Source: Streptomyces sp. NBRC 110035 (GTDB taxonomy: Bacteria > Actinomycetota > Actinomycetes > Streptomycetales > Streptomycetaceae). From it: a DNA stretch of 64,000 nt. Below, one piece after another: positions 45,225-54,271 of the stretch. The DNA is taken from NCBI RefSeq assembly GCF_000829695.1, contig NZ_BBNN01000024.1, positions 152,371 to 216,370 on the forward strand. The letters run 5' to 3'. A program made the translations under genes and the position numbers. The number at the start of each line of letters is the position of its first letter. Within the stretch, counting starts at the first letter, position 1. The notes under the pieces are model-generated. The model did no database searches. It worked only from the letters and a program-made list of their open reading frames with translations, and was not told where the DNA came from.

Positions 45225-45254
45225 TTGGCAAGTCGGCCCCGCTCCGGCGATAGT
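45225..45254 (+). promoter_or_regulatory. Promoter of the MFS gene
   Basis: TTGGCA at 45225-45230 and GATAGT at 45249-45254 are spaced by 18 bp. The start GTG begins at 45261, so the transcript is probably leaderless or nearly so; no ribosome binding site is seen. Confidence 0.5.
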
Positions 45255-45260
45255 CACGGG

Positions 45261-46562
45261 GTGCCGACCACCGCCTCCTCCTCCCGGCGTCCTGTCCGGG
45301 CGGGCCGCAACTACACGCTGCTGACCGCGTCCGCCGTGGTGACGAGCCTGGGCAGTCACGGTGCGCTGATCGCCTCCGCGTTCGCGGTGCTGGGCGCGGG
45401 CGGGGACGGCGGCGACGTGGGCCTGGTGGCCGCCGCCCGCACCCTGCCGCTGGTGCTGTTCCTGCTGATCGGCGGCGCCGTCGCGGACCGGCTGCCGCGC
45501 CACCGTGTGATGGTCGCGGCCAATGTCCTCAACTGTGTCTCGCAGGCCGCGTTCGCGGCACTGGTCCTGGCAGGCGAGGCCCGGATGTGGCAGATGATGC
45601 TGCTCAGCGCACTCGGCGGAGTCGGCCAGGCGTTCTTCGGGCCGGCCGCCGAGGGCATGCTGCTCTCCTCCGTCGAGGGCGAGCAGGCCGGCCGGGCGTT
45701 CGCGGTGTTCCGGATGGCGATGCAGGGCGCGACACTCGGCGGCGCCGCCCTCGGCGGTCTGATGATCGCGGCGATGGGGCCGGGCTGGGTGCTCGCGGCG
45801 GACGCGGCGGCCTTCGCCGCCGCGGCGGCCCTGCGGGCCTTCCTCGACGTGAAGCACATACCCCCGCGCGCCCCGGGCGGCGGTCTGCTCGCCGACCTCC
45901 GGGACGGCTGGCGGGAGTTCTCCGGCCGGCCCTGGCTGTGGGGCATCGTCGTCCAGTTCTCCGTCGCCAACGCCGTGGTCGGCGCCGCCGACGCGGTCTA
46001 CGGTCCGCTCGTCGCCCGGGACCATCTGGGCGGCGCGGCGCCCTGGGGTGTGGCCCTGGCCTTCTTCGGGGCCGGCACGGTGCTGGGCGCGCTGCTGATG
46101 ACCCGCTGGAAACCGCGCCGCCTGCTGTTCGTCGGCACCCTGTGTGTGTTCCCGCTGGCCCTGCCGTCCGCCGCGCTGGCCGTGCCGGTACCGGTGGCGG
46201 TGCTGTGCGCGGTGATGTGCGTGACCGGTGTGACCGTCGAGGTGTTCGGGGTCTCCTGGATGACGGCGCTTCACCAGGAGATCCCGGAGGAGAAACTGTC
46301 CCGGGTGTCGGCCTACGACTGGTTCGGGTCCGTCGCCCTGGTGCCGGCCACGATGGCGCTGGCGGGCCCCGCCGAGACCGCGTTCGGCCGCACGGAGGCG
46401 CTGTGGGGCTGTGCCGCGCTGGTCGTCGTGGTCACGGCGGCGGTGCTGTGCGTGCCGGACGTACGCCGCCTGCGGCGCCGGACGGTGCCTGTCACCGGGT
46501 CGGCCCCGGTCGCCGGCAAGGGGTCAGCCGATGCCGAACGCCCCGTCGGGGGGCTCGGGTGA
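45261..46562 (+). CDS. MFS transporter (EntS-like exporter)
   Basis: The 433-residue protein has 12 predicted membrane segments. Examples are VGLVAAARTLPLVLFLLIGG and MMLLSALGGVGQAFFGPAAE; the loop A-D-R-L-P-R-H-R-V matches the MFS signature between helices 2 and 3. It resembles the MFS_3/EntS branch that exports siderophores or drugs. No biosynthetic genes adjoin it, so the substrate is unknown. Its 3' end overlaps the convergent spermidine-synthase-like gene by 39 bases. Confidence 0.9.
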   Translation: MPTTASSSRRPVRAGRNYTLLTASAVVTSLGSHGALIASAFAVLGAGGDGGDVGLVAAARTLPLVLFLLIGGAVADRLPRHRVMVAANVLNCVSQAAFAALVLAGEARMWQMMLLSALGGVGQAFFGPAAEGMLLSSVEGEQAGRAFAVFRMAMQGATLGGAALGGLMIAAMGPGWVLAADAAAFAAAAALRAFLDVKHIPPRAPGGGLLADLRDGWREFSGRPWLWGIVVQFSVANAVVGAADAVYGPLVARDHLGGAAPWGVALAFFGAGTVLGALLMTRWKPRRLLFVGTLCVFPLALPSAALAVPVPVAVLCAVMCVTGVTVEVFGVSWMTALHQEIPEEKLSRVSAYDWFGSVALVPATMALAGPAETAFGRTEALWGCAALVVVVTAAVLCVPDVRRLRRRTVPVTGSAPVAGKGSADAERPVGGLG

Positions 46563-47369
46563 CGGTACGGCGTCCTCGTCCCGCACCGGCCGCGCCCCGC
46601 CGGTGAAGTCCCGCAGGGCCGCGCCGTGCTCGACGCGGGCCGGGAAGGCGTCGGCCGCGGTACGGCGGGCCAGGGCGACGAGGTCGAGGGGACGGTGCGC
46701 TGCGGCGAGGACGGCGTTGCCGAAACGGCGCCCGCGCAGCACTCCCGGCTCGGCGATCAGCACCAGCTCCTCGAACACCGTTGCCAGTGTGGCCAGTTGG
46801 GAGCGCAGGAAGGCGAAGGGGGCCGCGTCGGCGAGGTTGCCGAGGTAGACGCCGTCGGCCCGCAGGACGCGGGCGGCCTCACGGGCGTACGCGACGGAGG
46901 TCAGGTGCGCCGGGACGCGTGAGCCGCCGAAGACGTCGGCGACGAGGACGTCCGCAAAGGCGTCGGGAGCGCTCTCCAGCCAGGCACGGGCTTCCGCGGC
47001 GTGCAGCGTGATGTCCGCGCCCTCGGGCAGCGGCAGCTGCCCGGCGACCAAGTCCAGCAGTTCCCCGTCGAACTCGACGACGTCCTGCCGGGAGCCGGGG
47101 CGGGTCGCGGCCAGGTAGCGGGGCAGGGTGAGCGCGCCGCCGCCGAGGTGCAGTGCGTCCAACGGGTGCCCCGGCTCGGCGAGGGTGTCCAGCACGTGCC
47201 CGAGCCGCCGGGTGTACTCGAACTCCAGATGGGCCGGCTCGTCCAGGTCGACGTAGGACTGCGGTGCCCCGTCGACCGTCAGCAGCCACGCCCGTTCCCG
47301 GTCGACGTCGGGCATCAGCTTCGCGGTGCCGTGACCGACGGCGCGGGTGACGGGTATCGGCTCGTTCAT
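46524..47369 (-). CDS. Spermidine synthase-like methyltransferase-fold protein
   Basis: The protein is 281 residues from ATG 47369. It has the Rossmann core of polyamine aminopropyltransferases: LDALHLGGGALTLPRYLAAT (nucleotide loop), V-V-E-F-D-G-E-L-L and DVLVADVFGGSRVPAHL. The usual SpeE acidic residues are partly changed (VADVFGG in place of D-D/S), as in many actinobacterial fused or orphan spermidine-synthase-like proteins, so true polyamine synthesis is uncertain. It overlaps the MFS gene at the 3' end. Confidence 0.83.
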   Translation of the reverse strand: MNEPIPVTRAVGHGTAKLMPDVDRERAWLLTVDGAPQSYVDLDEPAHLEFEYTRRLGHVLDTLAEPGHPLDALHLGGGALTLPRYLAATRPGSRQDVVEFDGELLDLVAGQLPLPEGADITLHAAEARAWLESAPDAFADVLVADVFGGSRVPAHLTSVAYAREAARVLRADGVYLGNLADAAPFAFLRSQLATLATVFEELVLIAEPGVLRGRRFGNAVLAAAHRPLDLVALARRTAADAFPARVEHGAALRDFTGGARPVRDEDAVPSPEPPDGAFGIG

Positions 47370-47676
47370 CGTCCCATTGTGCCGTCGCGCGGCCGGGCGC
47401 CCGCCCCGTGCCGGTGCGGGTGCGGGCGCTGCGGGAACTGCGGGAACGCGGACGGCGGCCTTCGGGGCATCCGCGGTCGCGGATGCTGCGAGGAGGAAGG
47501 CGTGCCGGAACATGTCGTCGGTTCCGGCGACCACGGCGCCGGACGTCGAACGGTTTTCCGCGGTACGCGGGCGGGACGTCCCACACGGTGGTCGCGCGCC
47601 GGGTGTTCCGGCCGCGGTGGCACGTATGAGACGCACGCTACGGCGTCCGGTCGCATTCGTCGGTTAGTGTCGCCGG
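47370..47676. other. Spacer between divergent genes
   Basis: No convincing gene is seen. The stretch must hold the promoters of the spermidine-synthase-like gene (minus) and the TVP38 gene (plus). TTAGTGT at 47663-47669, close to the ATG at 47677, is a possible -10 region for a short-leader transcript. Confidence 0.4.
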
Positions 47677-48453
47677 ATGCTCGATGCCACCAACCGCTCT
47701 GGGGGCACCGCTACTGCCCCTCCCCGGGCCTCCGCCGCACAGCTCACCGCCGTCGTCCCCGCGGCGGTGTCCTCGGCGGGCCTCACCGCCCGCTGCGCCA
47801 GATTCCTGCTGTCCCCCTGGTCGCGCCTGTCCCTGCTGGTCGTGCTGCTCGCCTCCGCGGCCTCGACCATGCTGCTGCTGGAACCGCAGAACCTGCTGAC
47901 CGACGGCCTGCCGCCGCAGCTCGGCGGCGCCGCGGCGGTCGTGGCGTACGCGGTGGCCTACGGGGTGTGCACGGTGGCGTTCGTACCGCGCCCGATCCTG
48001 AACCTCGCGGCGGGCGCGCTGTTCGGCAGCCAGTGGGGGCTCGGCGCCGCGCTGGGCGGCACGGTGCTCGGTGCCGGACTCGCGTTCTGCCTCGGGCGGG
48101 CCCTCGGCCAGGACGCGCTGCGTCCACTGCTGCGAGGACGCTGGCTGAAGGCGGCGGACAACCAGCTGAGCCGGCACGGCTTCCGCTCGATGCTGGCGGC
48201 GCGGCTGTTCCCGGGGGTGCCGTTCGCCGCGTCGAACTACTGCGCCGCCGTCTCCCGGATGGGTCTGCTGCCGTTCCTGCTGGCGACGGGGCTCGGCTCG
48301 GTCCCGAACACCGCCGCCTACGTCGTCGCCGGTGCCCGCGCCTCGACACCGACGTCCCCGGCCTTCCTGATCTCGCTGGCCTGCATCACCGTGCCGGGCC
48401 TGCTGGGCGCGGTGGTGGCGTGGCGCAAGCGGCACCGGCTGCGGGCACGGTGA
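47677..48453 (+). CDS. TVP38/TMEM64 (VTT domain) membrane protein
   Basis: The 258-residue protein has an Ala-rich cytoplasmic leader and about six membrane segments. The VTT/SNARE-associated core reads NLAAGALFGSQWGLGAALGG, then LGAGLAFCLGRALGQD and LAARLFPGVPFAASNY with the conserved R-x-x-P-G/P. Proteins of this DedA-related family are lipid scramblases or transporters that affect membrane homeostasis. It precedes uppP on the same strand after 168 bases. Confidence 0.87.
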   Translation: MLDATNRSGGTATAPPRASAAQLTAVVPAAVSSAGLTARCARFLLSPWSRLSLLVVLLASAASTMLLLEPQNLLTDGLPPQLGGAAAVVAYAVAYGVCTVAFVPRPILNLAAGALFGSQWGLGAALGGTVLGAGLAFCLGRALGQDALRPLLRGRWLKAADNQLSRHGFRSMLAARLFPGVPFAASNYCAAVSRMGLLPFLLATGLGSVPNTAAYVVAGARASTPTSPAFLISLACITVPGLLGAVVAWRKRHRLRAR

Positions 48454-48621
48454 GACGGCGCCGGGCACCGGTCCGGCCCTGTGCCCGGCCCCTGGCGTCA
48501 AAGCCGTCATCTTGGGGCGCTACTGTTCGCACTCGGTACGCGTGATCGTCGATCACTGCCCACGGCACTTCGGCGTGCCCTTCCTCCTCTTCCGCGATCG
48601 GCACTTGGACACCACTGCCTC

Positions 48622-49497
48622 ATGTCTTGGTTTGAATCTCTCATCCTCGGACTCGTCCAAGGGCTGACCGAGTTCCTCCCCGTCTCCTCCAGCGCGCACC
48701 TGCGGCTGACCGCGGCCTTCTCCGGCTGGGAGGACCCCGGCGCGGCGTTCACCGCGATCACCCAGATCGGTACCGAAGCCGCCGTGCTGATCTACTTCCG
48801 CAAGGACATCGCGCGGATCCTGTCGGCCTGGACCCGCTCGCTCACCAACAAGGAGCTGCGCCGGGACCCCGACGCGCGGATGGGCTGGCTCGTCATCGTC
48901 GGCTCGCTCCCGATCGGAATTCTCGGCCTGACGCTGAAGGACCAGATCGAGGGGCCGTTCCGCGACCTGCGGCTCACCGCGGCGATGCTGATCGGCATGG
49001 GCATCGTCCTCGGTGTCGCCGACCGGCTTGCGGCGCGGGACGAGCAGGGTGGCCGGCACCGCACGCCCAAGCAGCTCAAGTCGCTCGACAACCTGACCGT
49101 CAAGGACGGCCTGGTCTACGGGTTCTGCCAGGCCCTGGCGCTCATCCCGGGCGTCTCCCGCTCCGGTGCGACCATCAGCGGCGGTCTGTTCATGGGCTAC
49201 AAGCGCGAGGCAGCGGCCCGCTACTCGTTCCTGCTCGCGATTCCCGCCGTGCTCGCCTCCGGTCTCTTCGAGCTGAAGGACGCCACCGAGGGCGGTCACG
49301 TCACCTGGGGCCCGACGATCTTCGCGACGGTCGTCGCCTTCGCGGTCGGCTACGCGGTGATCGCGTGGTTCATGAAGTTCATCACCACCAAGAGCTTCAT
49401 GCCGTTCGTCTGGTACCGCATCGCGCTCGGCATCGTCATCATTGTGCTGGTCAGCATGGGTGCGCTGAGTCCTCATGCGGCTGAATCCGGCGGCTGA
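48622..49497 (+). CDS. uppP: Undecaprenyl-diphosphatase
   Basis: The 291-residue integral membrane enzyme has the two UppP signature motifs: [17 protein letters not shown] near residue 11 (Glu/Gln-rich catalytic motif) and [10 protein letters not shown] near residue 180. It recycles undecaprenyl diphosphate to the monophosphate carrier for peptidoglycan synthesis and gives bacitracin tolerance. Length and topology (about eight helices) are normal. It is the last core gene before the IS-rich zone. Confidence 0.96.
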   Translation: MSWFESLILGLVQGLTEFLPVSSSAHLRLTAAFSGWEDPGAAFTAITQIGTEAAVLIYFRKDIARILSAWTRSLTNKELRRDPDARMGWLVIVGSLPIGILGLTLKDQIEGPFRDLRLTAAMLIGMGIVLGVADRLAARDEQGGRHRTPKQLKSLDNLTVKDGLVYGFCQALALIPGVSRSGATISGGLFMGYKREAAARYSFLLAIPAVLASGLFELKDATEGGHVTWGPTIFATVVAFAVGYAVIAWFMKFITTKSFMPFVWYRIALGIVIIVLVSMGALSPHAAESGG

Positions 49498-49602
49498 ACC
49501 AGGGCCGCACAAGTAGCGCTATCGAGCATTTCCTAGCGCCTGATTGCAGCACCACGCCATGATCATCTCCCACTTGTCTCCCACTCATCTCCCACCGGGG
49601 AG

Positions 49603-50151
49603 GCGGGATACTGGGCCCGGCACCTGGCGGGCCTGCGTCCTCGACAGCTGGAGGGCCCCGAGGACGCACTGCGTCACGTCCTTCGAACACTGGCCAAACG
49701 GTGGCAGTACCTCGACGCCGAGGCCAAGGAACTGACGAAAATGATCGCTGAGCTGGTCCACCGTGCCGCCCCGCAACTACTCGAACCATTCGACATCGGT
49801 GTGGACACCGCCGCGGAGATCCTCGTCGTGACCGGCGACAACCCTGAACGCATCAAGTCCGAAGCCGCCCTCGCCAAGCTCGCGGGCATCGCTCCCGTGC
49901 CCACCGGCTCCGGCATGACCAGCGGCAGGCACCGCATCAACCACGGCGGCCACCGCCAGCTCAACGCCGCGATCTACCGGACCGTCATCGTCCGCACGCG
50001 ATTCCACCAACCGACGATCGACTACGTCACCCGCCGCACCGCCGAGGGCAAGACGAAACGCGAGATCATCCGATGCCTCAAACGCTACGTCATCCGCGAG
50101 GTCTACCACCTGATCCGACCCGCACCACGGACCGTCCCCACAGCGAGTTGA
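49603..50151 (+). pseudogene. IS110-family transposase, C-terminal half
   Basis: The frame reads YWARHLAGLRPRQLEGPEDA, then AAPQLLEPFDIGVDTAAEIL, ALAKLAGIAPVPTGSGM, HRINHGGHRQLNAAIYR and KTKREIIRCLKRYVIREVYH. This is the transposase_20 domain with the conserved serine of the S-G loop. The DEDD (RuvC-like) N-terminal half is absent. It is immediately followed by an IS3 fragment. Confidence 0.85.
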
Positions 50152-50152
50152 C

Positions 50153-50389
50153 AACTATAGGAGCGTCAACGCCCCGATGGAGAGCACGATCGGCCTGTTC
50201 AAGACCGAGCTGATCAAGCCCCGACGGCCATGGAAGACGCTGCCCGATGTCGAGCTCGCCACCGCCGAGTGGGTCGACTGATACAACCACCGACGACTCC
50301 ACGGTGAGGTAGGCCACATCCCACTCGTCGAATACGAAGCCAACCACTACACCGAACGCACGAAACCCCAGGTCATCACCATAACCTGA
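50153..50389 (+). pseudogene. IS3-family OrfB C-terminal fragment with in-frame stop
   Basis: The frame reads NYRSVNAPMESTIGLFKTEL, then TAEWVD, a TGA at 50279-50281, and YNHRRLHGEVGHIPLVEYEA to a second TGA at 50387. In IS3 transposases the consensus here is W-V-D-W-Y-N, so the TGA replaces a tryptophan codon (TGG). The catalytic Glu (A-P-M-E) remains, but the rest of the protein is lost. Confidence 0.85.
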
Positions 50390-50863
50390 GATCTCCACCG
50401 AACCCGGGGCGGTTCACAGCCGCTCACACCACCGCCGTCAGTCCTCGGAAGAATCGAGGCCAACCCCACTGAACTGCGAAAACGAACTTGGCGGAGTCTC
50501 ACTGCGACCGCACCGTCCCGGTCATCGCTACCCGGACCAGCCGGACCGGACCGGCGGTGAACGGTCTGCGCGACCGGTTCACGTACCCGCGACGGCAGAG
50601 GCACGTCGGCCGGCACCACGACGGTCCAGCCCGCTGTGGCCGGGCTGGACTCCACAGGTCTGCTCGACGTCCGGCCCGCAGCCACGAGAGACACACCGTA
50701 GAGGCGGTCCGCCTGCAAGAACCCGCCGACCATATGCGCCCTCTATTCACCTCATCGAGTTATTTACGTTGATTCCTCCACCTATCTGCTGATTGGTGCC
50801 CTGATGATGTCCGACGAGAGAACCCCGTTTCCTGGGGTCCTCCATGGACGAAAGGACATACGC
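50390..50863. other. Spacer between IS remnants and a secreted-protein gene
   Basis: No convincing gene. The minus strand near 50733-50600 has a faint resemblance to IS1182-type transposase sequence, too weak to call. The last 60 bases carry the leader of the secreted-protein gene, with AAAGGA before its ATG. Confidence 0.35.
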
Positions 50864-51244
50864 ATGCGAGGCAAGCAGGCGATCGGTGCGGGCATTCTGA
50901 CGCTGGCCCTGGTATCCGGAGCCGGGTGGGCGGCCCAGGCCACCCCCAGTGAGTCCGCCACCGGCCAGGCCACAGCGGCCAAGGCACCGGCACGGGCCGC
51001 GGCCGTGGACGGCTATCAGATCGTCCGGCTCCCCAACGCCGACGTGCCCAACTTCCAGCGCCGGACCGTCTACTGCCCGGCGGGTAAGCAGGTCATCGGC
51101 GGCGGCGCCGAAGCCCAGGGCAACGGCGCAATCCTGGTCGGCAGTTTCCCCACGGACGACGGTCGCGGCTGGATCGCACTCGGCCGCCAGGACGGCTACT
51201 CCACCGTCGGCATCAGTGTGTACGCGATCTGCGCCAACCCCTGA
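50864..51244 (+). CDS. Small secreted protein
   Basis: This 126-residue protein starts at an ATG preceded by AAAGGA. It begins with a Sec signal peptide (MRGKQAIGAGILTLALVSGA, cleavage near A-Q-A-T). An Ala-rich linker follows, then a domain of about 75 residues with Y-C-P-A-G-K-Q-V-I-G-G-G-A and a final Y-A-I-C-A-N-P, giving one likely disulfide. The V-I-G-G-G-A pattern occurs in many Streptomyces secreted proteins of unknown function. It is flanked by IS remnants on both sides. Confidence 0.8.
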   Translation: MRGKQAIGAGILTLALVSGAGWAAQATPSESATGQATAAKAPARAAAVDGYQIVRLPNADVPNFQRRTVYCPAGKQVIGGGAEAQGNGAILVGSFPTDDGRGWIALGRQDGYSTVGISVYAICANP

Positions 51245-51354
51245 CCGGCAGCCCCTGAGAAGCCATCCGCTTACCGCTCGGCAGACTTGACCAGTCGAGC
51301 ACGGTTCCTGATCGGGTGATCTCTCGGAGGCCAGGGCATACTGACTTCGGCTCG

Positions 51355-51904
51355 TCAAGGTGACGCTGGATCGACGAGGGTCAGGTCGGTACCGGCTATG
51401 AAGCCGTCGAGGGTGTGGGACCGGTACTGGAGGCGCTTGAGCCGGTTGCGGACCAGCGTTTCGAGCCGGTCGAGGGCGACCACTGCGAGGTTGGCCAGGC
51501 TGCGTTTGACGTGTGCCCATACCCATTCCACGGGGTTGAGATCGGGTGAGTAGGCGGGGAGCAGGAACACCGTCAGCCATTCGCGCTGGGCGATCACCTC
51601 ACGCATGGCGTGGGAGACGTGGGTGTTCAGGCGGTCCCAGACCAGCACGATCGGCGCCTGGACGAGGTGGTGGGTGCCATCGACCAGCGCGACGAAGTCG
51701 CGCTCGCCCATGCTGCGGCGTGCGCCTTTGCCGGCGGGGTGGGTACGCAGGCGGTGGCACAGCCGCCGTGCGGGAGCCCGGCCGCATCGCGATCAGTCCG
51801 GCCAGCGACAGGCGTCCTGAGAGTCGTCCGCTGACGGTCACGACCGGGGTGCGGCCGCGCCGGCCCCAGGTACGTCCTTTGGGCGGTCGGCGGGGGAACC
51901 TCAA
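51355..51904 (-). pseudogene. IS630-family transposase remnant with frameshift
   Basis: The 3' part (51711 to 51355) encodes GERDFVALVDGTHHLVQAPI, VLVWDRLNTHVSHAMREVI, FLLPAYSPDLNPVEWVWAHV, with the D and E of the IS630 DDE motif (W-D-R-L-N-T-H and N-P-V-E). The 5' part (51904 to about 51780) is in another frame and reads RPPKGRTWGRRGRTPVV. The two frames do not join, and the N-terminal half is gone. Confidence 0.8.
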
Positions 51905-51984
51905 CCCTCGGTGACCGTCTTCTCCGAGGACAACGCCAAGGCGACCGCGTCCCGCTTGAACTCGGCCGTGTACCGCTTACTCAT
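51905..51984 (-). pseudogene. IS3 OrfA N-terminal fragment
   Basis: From the ATG at 51984 the minus strand reads MSKRYTAEFKRDAVALALSS then EKTVTE and stops. This is the start of an IS3-type OrfA helix-turn-helix protein, cut off where the IS630 remnant begins. It shows that one element was joined onto another. Confidence 0.7.
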
Positions 51985-52104
51985 GTTGCTCTTGCTACTC
52001 ACTACCTGTGACTGCTTCCTCCGGGACCATCCGTCCCAGTATCAAGCTGTCCGGCCAGCGGGGGGAACCTCACCGCACCGGATCAAGGCCGGGAAGAAGC
52101 GGCT

Positions 52105-52671
52105 TCAGCGGATCTTCTTGAAGTCGGTGCGCACTGTCACCGCAACTCCCGCGAGGGAAAAATCGATCTCCTCACCGAACCGGTAGGGCACCGCCGAGGT
52201 GTACTCGTCGCCCTTCGGCGCCTGGTAGAGCACACACTCCCCGGTCAACACATCGACGATCAGGTACGTGGGAATCCCGCGCGCCGCATACTGGTTGAGC
52301 TTGCGCCCATAGTCCCGCCCGACCGTCGAGCGGGACACGCTCTCGGCCACGAAGTGAACATGCTTCTGGTCGACGAAGGCATCACCCGGACCAAGCGCAC
52401 CTGCGTCGACCACCAGCACATCGGGCTCGGGCGTGTAACCGTCCCTCTCCGGCAGTACGCCCTTGTCCCGCGTGACGTGCAGACCGGACTCCCCTCCCAA
52501 CTGCTCCGCCAGCTGCAACCGGATCGAATCATCCGCCTCGCTGTGCGCCTCCGTCACCGGCGACATGTACAGGCGCCCCTGGTCGAACAGCAGCTTGACC
52601 GCCTTGGGCAGCTTCATCGAGCTGCGCACCTGGCGCAGCCACTGCGCATACTCCGGATACATCGCGGTCAT
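52105..52671 (-). CDS. Uma2-family (DUF820) nuclease-like protein
   Basis: The 188-residue protein starts at an ATG with GGGAGGTG upstream. The PD-(D/E)XK-like core is visible: Y-T-P-E-P-D-V-L-V-V-D-A-G, then HFVAESVSRSTVGRDYGRKL, with the E of V-A-E-S and the K of R-K-L-N-Q-Y as catalytic-type residues, and IPTYLIVDVLTGECVLYQ. Uma2 proteins are common in Streptomyces and are predicted endonucleases of unknown biological role. It appears complete. Confidence 0.85.
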   Translation of the reverse strand: MTAMYPEYAQWLRQVRSSMKLPKAVKLLFDQGRLYMSPVTEAHSEADDSIRLQLAEQLGGESGLHVTRDKGVLPERDGYTPEPDVLVVDAGALGPGDAFVDQKHVHFVAESVSRSTVGRDYGRKLNQYAARGIPTYLIVDVLTGECVLYQAPKGDEYTSAVPYRFGEEIDFSLAGVAVTVRTDFKKIR

Positions 52672-53173
52672 CGCACCTCCCTGCTCATCCCGAGATACCG
52701 CCATCGTACGGGCCGGGCACCACCAACCAAGCGGATGTTGACACAGGGCTCCGAGACACGCTGGGAGTCGCGGCCAACCGGTCGTCGCCCCCAAGCGCCC
52801 ATCTCGCCGCATCCCCGCGGAGCAGCATCGAGGGGAAGCAGAGCAACTTTCGGGTCACCTTGTACAGCAAGGACATGATCACCCGGACATGCTGCCAGCC
52901 GATGACCCGTCACCGATGCCACCTGCGACGACGGCTTTCCGAACGGCACAGGCTGGCGCTGTTCTCGCCCGCTCCGTATCTCAAGATCTCAAGCTGGCGA
53001 AGCCGCTTCACGCAGAGGCTTCCCATCCGCGGAGTGATCGGGAGGTCGAGTCGCCCCTTCCCAAGGCCGCGCCACCCTCGGGTGAATTCAAAGTGCCCGG
53101 TCGCGGCAGTCACACAGCGATCATCCCACTCAGATGCGCGCTCACCGACGATGCGCAACGCTACGAAGCTGGC
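52672..53173. other. Spacer without recognisable genes
   Basis: About 500 bases in which short frames exist on both strands but none shows a known motif or a good ribosome binding site. The left end holds the leader of the Uma2 gene. The remainder probably represents decayed accessory DNA. Confidence 0.35.
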
Positions 53174-53524
53174 CTACTTCGTCTCGTTCGGGTAGCTCGT
53201 GTGCACCTGCTCCAGGAAGACCGTGCGCTCGTGGACGTAGAACCAGACGCGCGCGGCGCCCTTCGCAGTCGGTTTGTGTTGCCACCTCTCATGGGTCGCG
53301 CCGCCACGCCCGATGACACCGAGCTCACCTTTGAGCCGATCATTCGTCGGCGTCGTGGACAGTGGCGTCCGCGCGAGGAAGTCCCAGGTCTCCGTCATGG
53401 AGTTGCGGATCGTCGCGACGCGGTCGCGCCATCCCTTCTGCGCGTCGGCTGTGGCGAAGCGGATCTCGTACTCGATCTTCTTCGGAGAGCGAGGAACCAG
53501 CTCGCCCTTCCTGGCGGCCGCCAC
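53174..53524 (-). CDS. Probable toxin of a type II toxin-antitoxin pair
   Basis: This 116-residue basic protein begins at a GTG two bases after the stop of the upstream antitoxin-like gene. It shows a RelE/ParE-like size and layout: an N-terminal strand KIEYEIRFATADAQKGWRDR, a helix pair, then R-L-K-G-E-L-G and AARVWFYVHERTVFLEQVHT as the final strands. Catalytic residues cannot be pinned down by eye, so the toxin class is an inference from size, charge, gene order and the strand pattern. Confidence 0.6.
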   Translation of the reverse strand: MAAARKGELVPRSPKKIEYEIRFATADAQKGWRDRVATIRNSMTETWDFLARTPLSTTPTNDRLKGELGVIGRGGATHERWQHKPTAKGAARVWFYVHERTVFLEQVHTSYPNETK

Positions 53525-53526
53525 GG

Positions 53527-53991
53527 CTACGGACGCTCCACGGTCTCATCGTCGTCGAACCACTCCAGACCGGCGCTGCCGCTGCTGAGCCCGGCCGCAA
53601 TGGCGGTGGCCGTTTCCTTCCAGGAGGTCAGCTCTGCGATCGCGAGGTGCGGCTGGTCGGTGGCGAACGACGCGCGCGCCGCATCGACGAGGTCCTGCGC
53701 GCAGGACTCCCGGTCGGCCGGCGACAGCGCGAGCATCCAGGGGAAGGCCTTGGACATCCGCTCGGCGAGCGAGCCGCGGTCGTCGAGGGTGACGGTGATG
53801 AGCTGCGCGGCAAAGTTCAGCAAGCGGGCACGGCCCTCGGCCTCGCGCTGCGACATCAGGACCAGAGCCTCGCCGTCGCGCCGGGTCACCGTCACGGGGT
53901 GGTCCTCGGCCTCGGCGAAGACCTCGGCGGAGTGCTTGCTCAGGTCCGAGGAGCGCCGAGTCGCCACGGGGAGGTCTGCTGCGATGGTCAT
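53527..53991 (-). CDS. Phd/YefM-like antitoxin
   Basis: The 154-residue acidic protein has the Phd-type N-terminal DNA-binding fold: SSDLSKHSAEVFAEAEDHPV followed by TVTRRDGEALVLMSQREAEG. The C-terminal half is helical and would wrap the toxin. The gene comes first in a two-gene operon with the toxin candidate, only two bases separating them. Autorepression by the complex is expected from the family. Confidence 0.75.
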   Translation of the reverse strand: MTIAADLPVATRRSSDLSKHSAEVFAEAEDHPVTVTRRDGEALVLMSQREAEGRARLLNFAAQLITVTLDDRGSLAERMSKAFPWMLALSPADRESCAQDLVDAARASFATDQPHLAIAELTSWKETATAIAAGLSSGSAGLEWFDDDETVERP

Positions 53992-54271
53992 GGATCCATA
54001 GCATTCGGAACGTATTCGGAAGTCTAGTGGAGGCCGCAGAGTACGTGCGCCAGACTCGACCTCCGGACGCGGTCCGATGCCAGATCTCAGCCTTCCTTGA
54101 TGCTTGAGTCAGACCCGAACTCACAGCCGGTCGATCGTCGAGACGGGGCGCGCACTTACTAGCTGTTTCTCAACCGATCAGGTGTCTGAGCTGCATGTTT
54201 GCGGTTTGTGATCTTCGTGGGCGGGTGTGCAGGGTGGTGGTGTCTTCGTTGCCGAGCCCGGAGGTTCTGCT

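Noticed and set aside
50600..50733. Possible IS1182-type transposase fragment on the minus strand
   Set aside because: Only a few scattered residues fit; no catalytic motif is visible.
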